Shown here one piece after another: positions 14,313-18,415 of a DNA stretch of 18,415 bases. Where the stretch lies: NCBI GenBank assembly GCA_003601535.1, contig PIXW01000010.1, forward strand, positions 1 to 18,415. Direction: 5' to 3'. Position numbers and translations under genes: made by a program. The stretch's first letter is position 1; each line of letters starts with the position of its first letter. The notes beneath the pieces were generated by a model. That model saw only the letters and a program-made list of their open reading frames with translations, was not told the origin of the DNA and ran no database searches. This DNA is from ANME-2 cluster archaeon (GTDB lineage Archaea > Halobacteriota > Methanosarcinia > Methanosarcinales > Methanogasteraceae).

Positions 14313-16127
14313 CTACGCCAGTCCAAGTTCTTTCAGTTTCGCAGGTCCCGGCTTACCATGCTCCCATCCACGAAGCTCGTAGTATTCAGGGAGCATCTCA
14401 TCCAGATGCGATACGCGACCTTTTGAGGGTCCATCTGGAATCGGCTCGCTCACCAGTCTCTTCGGCAGCATATCATCCTTCTCGTCGAAGCCATACTGGT
14501 TGATCATCAGCCGCTCAAGGTTGGTTGCCCGCTCGCCTATCATCAGCAGTTCCTGATCATCCATGTCCCATCCGGTGATGCACGAAAGCATGCCGGCGTA
14601 GTCAGGTAATCCGAGTGCAAACGTGTTGAAGAGACATACCACGGATGAATTGACAACCGATGTGAAGTCCTGGAATGTCTTGACCCACTGCGCTTTTCCT
14701 TCTGTTGTGTGCGGGTCTATCTTCTCAGGAAGCCCGGCGATCTCAGGCGATATCGTGTAACCGCTCACATGACAGCCGCCGCGGTTGGCAGTCGCATAGT
14801 TGAGTCCGATTCCCTGCACAGCGCGCGGGTCATAAGCAGGAATTTCGAGACCCTTCACACTCATCGAAAGTTCAGGCATGCCGTATTTCTCTGACAGTTT
14901 CAGAGAGCCGAGAGCCAGATCATCGCCGATCCCTGCACGGTATGCAGTCATCCATACCGCTTCCACCATTGCACCGGCGTTCCCGAACCGCAGATTGAGA
15001 CCGTGCAGTTTCGATTCAGGTATCCTTTCCCTCTCGATTAGTTCCATGGCACATGCGATGGTTGTGCCTGTTGAGATGGTATCGAGACCGAGTTCATTGC
15101 AGAGATGGTTCGCCTTCGTGATCGCATCGAGTTCTGTTATTCCACAGTCCGATCCGAATGCAAATATCGTCTCGTATTCGGGTCCTTCTCCTCTGGTCAC
15201 GCTGAATACACCATCCGGAACTGCGGTAGACCTTCCACAGCCGATCGGACATCCCCAGCAGGCTTTCTTTCCGGTTAGATATTTCTCAGCGAGCACCTCA
15301 CCGCTCTGTTTACTGGCATCAGGGAAATATCCTGTCTGGAAGTTCCGCACAGGATACGCGCCGTGTCCATTGATGGCATTGACGAGCACCGCAGTCCCAT
15401 AAGCCGGAAGCCCGCCGTCAGTGCCGATAACAGGGTTCTCCCGTATCTTATGCATCGCCGCTTTCACCTGTTCCTTCATCTCATCAGGTCTTGCAATCGC
15501 CACCTTCTCAGTGCCGTATACCGCGATCGCCTTCAGTTTCTTGCTGCCCATGACAGCGCCCATACCGGTTCTTCCCGCTGCCCGGTAGTTCTCATTGATG
15601 ATGCATGAGATCGGGACCATCTTCTCGCCAGCAGGTCCGATACATGCGACCGATGCATTATGTCCGATCTCTGCCGTGATCTCGTCAGTCGTTTGAAATG
15701 TGGTCTTGCCCCAGAGTTCGGTCGCATCCACAAGCTCAGCCGAACCGTCAACGATTTTGAGATACACCGGCGTATCTGATGCGCCACTGATGACAATCGC
15801 GTCATATCCGGAAGCTTTGAGGAGGGGACCCCATCTCCCGCCAGAGTTTGAGCTTCCGATGCTGCCTGTAAGCGGGGACTTCATTGCCATCACATGGTAC
15901 CTACCACCAGTTGGAAAACTGGTGCCTGTTGCAGGTCCTGTTGCAAAGACGATGATGTTGTCCGGTCCAAGCGGATCGACATCAGGCTTGAAATCGTCAT
16001 ACAGAATCTTTAACGCGAGTCCTTTGCCTCCAAGGAACTTGCGTGCAGTTTTTTCGTCGATATATCGGTCAGTAAGTTTTCTGGTGTTCATATCTACCAC
16101 CAGAATCTTTCCTGTATATCCATTCAT
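14313..16127 (-). CDS. aor: Tungsten-containing aldehyde ferredoxin oxidoreductase
   Basis: Oxidises aldehydes to acids, passing electrons to ferredoxin, with a bis-tungstopterin and one 4Fe-4S cluster. Its 604 residues match the family. The N-terminus MNGYTGKILVVDM begins the beta-rich pterin domain (GGKGLALKIL, GRYHVMAMKSPLTG). The cluster motif CWGCPIGC (C-x2-C-x3-C) and a fourth cysteine in SSVVCLFN are present. The start is ATG 16127, with GGGAGG 7 bases upstream; an ATG at 16133 touches the ribosome site, and the longer frame to 16322 has no family counterpart. The aldehyde specificity cannot be read. It lies next to the moaC run, and a partner ferredoxin is not visible. Confidence 0.95.
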   Translation of the reverse strand: MNGYTGKILVVDMNTRKLTDRYIDEKTARKFLGGKGLALKILYDDFKPDVDPLGPDNIIVFATGPATGTSFPTGGRYHVMAMKSPLTGSIGSSNSGGRWGPLLKASGYDAIVISGASDTPVYLKIVDGSAELVDATELWGKTTFQTTDEITAEIGHNASVACIGPAGEKMVPISCIINENYRAAGRTGMGAVMGSKKLKAIAVYGTEKVAIARPDEMKEQVKAAMHKIRENPVIGTDGGLPAYGTAVLVNAINGHGAYPVRNFQTGYFPDASKQSGEVLAEKYLTGKKACWGCPIGCGRSTAVPDGVFSVTRGEGPEYETIFAFGSDCGITELDAITKANHLCNELGLDTISTGTTIACAMELIERERIPESKLHGLNLRFGNAGAMVEAVWMTAYRAGIGDDLALGSLKLSEKYGMPELSMSVKGLEIPAYDPRAVQGIGLNYATANRGGCHVSGYTISPEIAGLPEKIDPHTTEGKAQWVKTFQDFTSVVNSSVVCLFNTFALGLPDYAGMLSCITGWDMDDQELLMIGERATNLERLMINQYGFDEKDDMLPKRLVSEPIPDGPSKGRVSHLDEMLPEYYELRGWEHGKPGPAKLKELGLA

Positions 16128-16532
16128 ATTCATACCTCCCGGCAGGTTTTTGCAACTCATAGAGGAGATGCTGTGTGCGAAATGTACAGAGGGGGTGATA
16201 AGAGTATCGCTATTTCCAGTACTTCCGAAACTATCGAGTTCCGAACACAATTCCCAGCCATGCCACCATCCACCCACAATCGCCTCGCGAACATCCATCG
16301 AAACTATCTCGAATCCACTCAACTAGCACAAAGACGCACCATCCACCAACAAAACGACCAGATTCCAGCGCGTTTCCCAGAAAAATCCTGCTCATCACAG
16401 AAGAATCCAGCTAACCACGAGCGCGGGGTAAACAGAACAATTTTGTCAACCAGACCGGATGCAGATGTTGCACCAGACCCAGACACCGTCGAAATTCTAA
16501 ATCCCTGTCTTCGTTATAATGCTTCACACGAT
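16128..16532. other. Gap of about 400 bases without a recognisable gene
   Basis: This holds the aor ribosome site (16135-16140) at its left end. Open frames on either strand have no family features, and no clear TATA box, tRNA or repeat was found. The upstream part of aor's promoter must be here. Confidence 0.4.
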
Positions 16533-16560
16533 AAAAAGAGTGCGCGACCGTTCCGCGCAC
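16533..16560 (-). terminator. Hairpin terminator of the repeat-protein gene
   Basis: GTGCGCG and CGCGCAC (16540-16546 and 16554-16560) form a perfect 7-bp GC-rich stem with a 7-base loop. On the minus strand it is followed by CTTTTTATC. It lies 11 bases after the stop at 16572, as expected for the leftward gene. Confidence 0.75.
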
Positions 16561-16571
16561 ACAGCACAGAC

Positions 16572-16973
16572 TTATCGATTACGTCCTTTGCCCTGTCCGC
16601 TTCCGTCTTGCGGCGGCGCATAATCGTCGTCCTGTCCGTTCGGGATGCCGTCGCCGTCAGAGTCTCTGCCGTTGGTGCCGAGATGGTCACAGACGCCATC
16701 ACCATCGCTATCGACAAAGTTCATGCCGCCGCATCCGCATCCGCATCCACCGCGTCCGCGTCCGCAGCCGCCGAGATTGTCGCAGACACCGTCACCATCA
16801 GCGTCCACGAATCCTGGGCACGTGCCGATGTTGTCACATATTCCATCGCCGTCGGCATCCACGTATCGGGCGCCGTCAGCGCCGCCGCCCTGACCGTACT
16901 GGGCAGCAACAACTCCGATGGAGAGCGCGACCAGTGCAACGATCAGGATTCCAGTCATTGTTCCTGTCTTCAT
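16572..16973 (-). CDS. Secreted calcium-binding-type repeat protein
   Basis: A 133-residue exported protein. Residues 1-24 form a signal peptide (MKTGTMTGILIVALVAL... ending VVAA), so it acts outside the cell. The mature part has four acidic repeats of the type FVDADGDGVCDN; the D-x-D-G-D-G core is the EF-hand/thrombospondin-3-like calcium loop. The first three repeats each contain a Cys, suggesting disulphides or metal binding. A Gly/Arg/Cys-rich linker (GCGRGRGGCGCGCGG) separates repeats two and three. The start at ATG 16973 is chosen because GGTGA lies 8 bases upstream and the signal peptide begins there; the frame runs on to 17012. A TATA box precedes it and a strong terminator follows. 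Its role is unknown. Confidence 0.82.
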   Translation of the reverse strand: MKTGTMTGILIVALVALSIGVVAAQYGQGGGADGARYVDADGDGICDNIGTCPGFVDADGDGVCDNLGGCGRGRGGCGCGCGGMNFVDSDGDGVCDHLGTNGRDSDGDGIPNGQDDDYAPPQDGSGQGKGRNR

Positions 16974-17030
16974 TTTGTTTTCACCTTGTTCGAGTTTAGC
17001 CCATTTGGGCAATACTCAATCAGTGGGTTT

Positions 17031-17046
17031 GACATATATAATTATT
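17031..17046 (-). promoter_or_regulatory. TATA promoter of the repeat-protein gene
   Basis: AATTATATATGTC on the minus strand is centred near 17038, giving a start near 17012 and a leader of about 40 nt with GGTGA before the ATG. Confidence 0.55.
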
Positions 17047-17086
17047 CCAGAATTATATCCAAATCTCACCAGAATCATACCCAAAT

Positions 17087-17395
17087 TCACTCCGAACTGA
17101 GGTGCATCAAAACCAGGAGCGCCATAAATTCGAGTATGTCTGGTAACACGTCAAGCGGTCCGATGACGCACATCCGGCGCCCACATGTAGCAGCATGCAT
17201 GCACGGCGTTGATGTGACTGCCTGCAAAAGCAAAAGAAACGCAAATATCATCAAACCCAGTGTGAACTTCGATTTGATCCGTGCGTAACTCCGGATATAA
17301 ATAGCAAGCAACAAAACCAGCAGCACCACATTTGCCGTGGTTATGACCGTTTTGACGTTCATTATAAATACCGGATCGTATATAGATAGTTGCAT
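17087..17395 (-). CDS. Small three-helix membrane protein paired with an HTH regulator
   Basis: A 102-residue protein with three likely membrane helices (about 16-34, 45-61 and 82-98). Between the second and third helices lies a Cys-containing loop (TPCMHAATCGRRMC, three Cys) that could bind metal or form disulphides outside the membrane. GAGGTGAT lies just before the ATG. It starts 12 bases after the stop of the HTH gene, and the pair is probably one operon. Pairs of an ArsR-like regulator with a short membrane protein recur in archaea; the family's function is not known to me. Confidence 0.72.
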   Translation of the reverse strand: MQLSIYDPVFIMNVKTVITTANVVLLVLLLAIYIRSYARIKSKFTLGLMIFAFLLLLQAVTSTPCMHAATCGRRMCVIGPLDVLPDILEFMALLVLMHLSSE

Positions 17396-17407
17396 ATTAT
17401 CACCTCT

Positions 17408-17695
17408 TCACTTGAATTTATTCCCAATTTTCTCCCAAATCTCTTCAAAGAGCGTGTAATTCTCTTCCATAGTCTGGGAGAGAAAGTACATCGTACCATA
17501 ACCATCTCCTGTAGATGTGACCACGTTATTCTCGGAAAGAACCTTGAGATGGTGTCTTATCGTCTTATAGTCCAACCCCAGCACCTCTGATAACTGATTG
17601 GCATTGTACGGACGATCATTCAGCGCTTTGATCATCCTGGCACGGTTCACTCCACCTTTTGTGCCGGCAATCAGCCACCAGAGCACGCGCTTCAT
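17408..17695 (-). CDS. ArsR-like winged-helix transcription regulator
   Basis: A 95-residue winged-helix protein. Residues 29-58 (YNANQLSEVLGLDYKTIRHH...) hold the helix-turn-helix, followed by the wing VVTSTGDGYGTMYFLS. The C-terminal helix (MEENYTLFEEIWEKIG) is likely the dimer contact. No metal-binding Cys pair is present, so it is not a classic metal sensor. A TATA-like element at 17719-17728 gives a leaderless start at 17695. It probably controls itself and the membrane protein that follows. Confidence 0.85.
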   Translation of the reverse strand: MKRVLWWLIAGTKGGVNRARMIKALNDRPYNANQLSEVLGLDYKTIRHHLKVLSENNVVTSTGDGYGTMYFLSQTMEENYTLFEEIWEKIGNKFK

Positions 17696-17718
17696 AGTAC
17701 GGAGTTGACAGGCATGTT

Positions 17719-17728
17719 TTATATCTCA
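17719..17728 (-). promoter_or_regulatory. TATA promoter of the HTH/membrane-protein pair
   Basis: GATATAAAAC on the minus strand lies about 28 bases before the ATG at 17695, predicting a leaderless message. Confidence 0.6.
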
Positions 17729-17844
17729 ATCGATCAGAACGTTGGACAAGATATCGCAATTGTAACAATGAGTCAAACCAAGCAGGAGAGAATCTATATG
17801 AAAGAGATGAACACACTTGCATCCTGGCTGCGAAAGTCACAGAC

Positions 17845-18006
17845 TCAAAAGCCCTCCGACTCTTCCCCGCATTTAGCCAGTTCTTCCTGATACGCCTTCC
17901 AGCCGGGACACCACTTTGTATGCCATCGCCAGAGCTTGCTGATCAGTGAACCCGGCTTTCTTTCCGCGTAATTCCGCAATTTACAGGACTCACAACTCGA
18001 TTCCAT
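17845..18006 (-). CDS. 53-residue Cys/Trp-rich small conserved protein
   Basis: This short gene starts at ATG 18006 with a strong GGAGG 8 bases upstream and ends in TGA at 17845. It has a C-x2-C motif (SCESCK, Cys5 and Cys8), then KLWRWHTKWCPGWKAYQEEL (24-43) with Cys33, and a fourth Cys at 46. The spacing suggests a small metal-binding fold, perhaps zinc. Short proteins with the W-R-W-H-T-x-W-C-P-G-W block occur across archaea and bacteria without a known function; that is recollection, not a search. It follows the methyltransferase gene in the same direction after 110 bases. Confidence 0.82.
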   Translation of the reverse strand: MESSCESCKLRNYAERKPGSLISKLWRWHTKWCPGWKAYQEELAKCGEESEGF

Positions 18007-18070
18007 CGCTGACGCCTCCTTGTTTTGTGTTTCTTTTCAGACCGGCGGATCTCACCCGGGCGCCCCACCA

Positions 18071-18091
18071 TGTTTGCGGGATCTGCAAACA
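18071..18091. repeat. Perfect 7-bp inverted repeat with 7-base loop
   Basis: TGTTTGC-GGGATCT-GCAAACA lies between the methyltransferase stop and the ribosome site of the 53-residue gene. No T run follows on either strand, so it is not an obvious terminator. It might be an operator or an mRNA-processing hairpin. Confidence 0.5.
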
Positions 18092-18116
18092 CGCTGTCAG
18101 GCACAGATACATACCT

Positions 18117-18415
18117 TCATTTCCTCACAATTATCGATTGCATAAAATATGGAAATCTTCTCTTGATCTCACATCGGTTTATGCCCAATCTCTGAAAAAT
18201 AGTCTTGATCTCATCTGGCATATACGCAGCCCTGATCGAATCAATAAATCCGCTATTATGCAATGGTAAATAATACAACCACCAGACTCTTCTCAGATCG
18301 TGTATAAATAACACCCCTCCATCCCCAACAACCTTCAAAAGATTGCTGATGACTTTTTCCGGATCTTTCCAGTGATGCATCGCAAGAGTGGAATAAACCA
18401 GGTCGAATTCACCAA
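18117..18415 (-). CDS. SAM-dependent class I methyltransferase, C-terminal part (runs off the window)
   Basis: The frame is open to the window edge, so the N-terminus with the main SAM-binding loop is missing. The visible 98 residues begin EFDLVYSTLAMHHWKDPEKV, the motif around strand 4 of the Methyltransf_11/25 fold, followed by LLKVVGDGGVLFIHDLRR (strand 5) and a C-terminal SVxxxxPY-like end (KRRFPYFMQSIIVRK). The substrate cannot be told. It is followed by the 53-residue Cys/Trp-rich gene. Confidence 0.85.
   Translation of the reverse strand, partial: GEFDLVYSTLAMHHWKDPEKVISNLLKVVGDGGVLFIHDLRRVWWLYYLPLHNSGFIDSIRAAYMPDEIKTIFQRLGINRCEIKRRFPYFMQSIIVRK

Noticed and set aside
16128..16322. Extended N-terminus for the aldehyde oxidoreductase
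   Set aside because: The extra 65 residues have no counterpart in the family, and a strong ribosome site directly precedes ATG 16127.
16173..17288. Long rightward open frame of 371 codons
   Set aside because: It lies opposite the repeat protein and the HTH-linked membrane gene. Its Ala/Ser/Val-rich middle is the reverse reading of the Asp/Gly repeats, and it has no family features or ribosome site.
17705..17890. Rightward frame of 61 codons
   Set aside because: It overlaps the HTH promoter and the end of the convincing 53-residue gene on the other strand, and has no ribosome site or family match.
1..18415. CRISPR array or other regularly spaced repeats
   Set aside because: No short direct repeats with uniform spacers were seen; the only tandem pattern is the Asp/Gly-coding repeats at 16600-16900.

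Overview
The window is archaeal, most likely from a euryarchaeon of the methanogen / anaerobic methane- or alkane-oxidiser group (Halobacteriota-like). The evidence is a fused formaldehyde-activating enzyme/hexulose-6-phosphate synthase, an archaeal-type CO dehydrogenase/acetyl-CoA synthase beta subunit (CdhC), a mevalonate-pathway HMG-CoA synthase, fibrillarin, a short archaeal tyrosyl-tRNA synthetase, a TRAM-only protein, DUF99, a tRNA gene with a 37/38 intron, and TATA-box promoters that often predict leaderless mRNAs. The genus cannot be fixed from this sequence alone.

Layout. 1-965: decayed edge with the 5' end of a leftward membrane-protein gene, a broken IS66 transposase, a possible PIN-domain remnant and a 16-bp AT palindrome. 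966-4783 (leftward): tRNA-Ile (intron), tRNA-Phe, tRNA-Gly and argH form one likely transcript; HMG-CoA synthase and a HAD-fold phosphatase-like protein follow. 4814-6950 (leftward): tyrS-flpA, then a TRAM protein and a small one-helix membrane protein. 7000-8475: an AT-rich island with a winged-helix regulator and a RelE-type toxin reading right, and a RelB-like antitoxin reading left, the last two meeting tail to tail on a shared TTAA. 8554-9829: fae-hps with its promoter and a hairpin between it and cdhC. 9817-14228: cdhC (left) divergent from a rightward run of tubulin/FtsZ-like GTPase, RuvC, MoaC and DUF99. 14313-16127: tungsten-type aldehyde ferredoxin oxidoreductase (AOR), leftward. 16128-16530: no gene seen. 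16533-18415 (leftward): a secreted D-x-D-G-D-G repeat protein with terminator, an HTH regulator plus three-helix membrane protein, a 53-residue Cys/Trp-rich protein and a truncated SAM methyltransferase.

How the parts fit. Most genes are core: C1 and pentose supply (Fae-Hps), acetyl-CoA synthesis or cleavage (CdhC), isoprenoid lipid synthesis (HMGS), arginine synthesis, tRNA charging and rRNA methylation. MoaC makes the pterin precursor needed by AOR, its near neighbour. The best candidate for an undescribed system is the AT-rich island at 7000-8475: a toxin cotranscribed with a large winged-helix protein, while the probable antitoxin has its own promoter on the opposite strand. The next most interesting points are the intron in tRNA-Ile, argH starting 3 nt after a tRNA, and the divergent tubulin-like GTPase.
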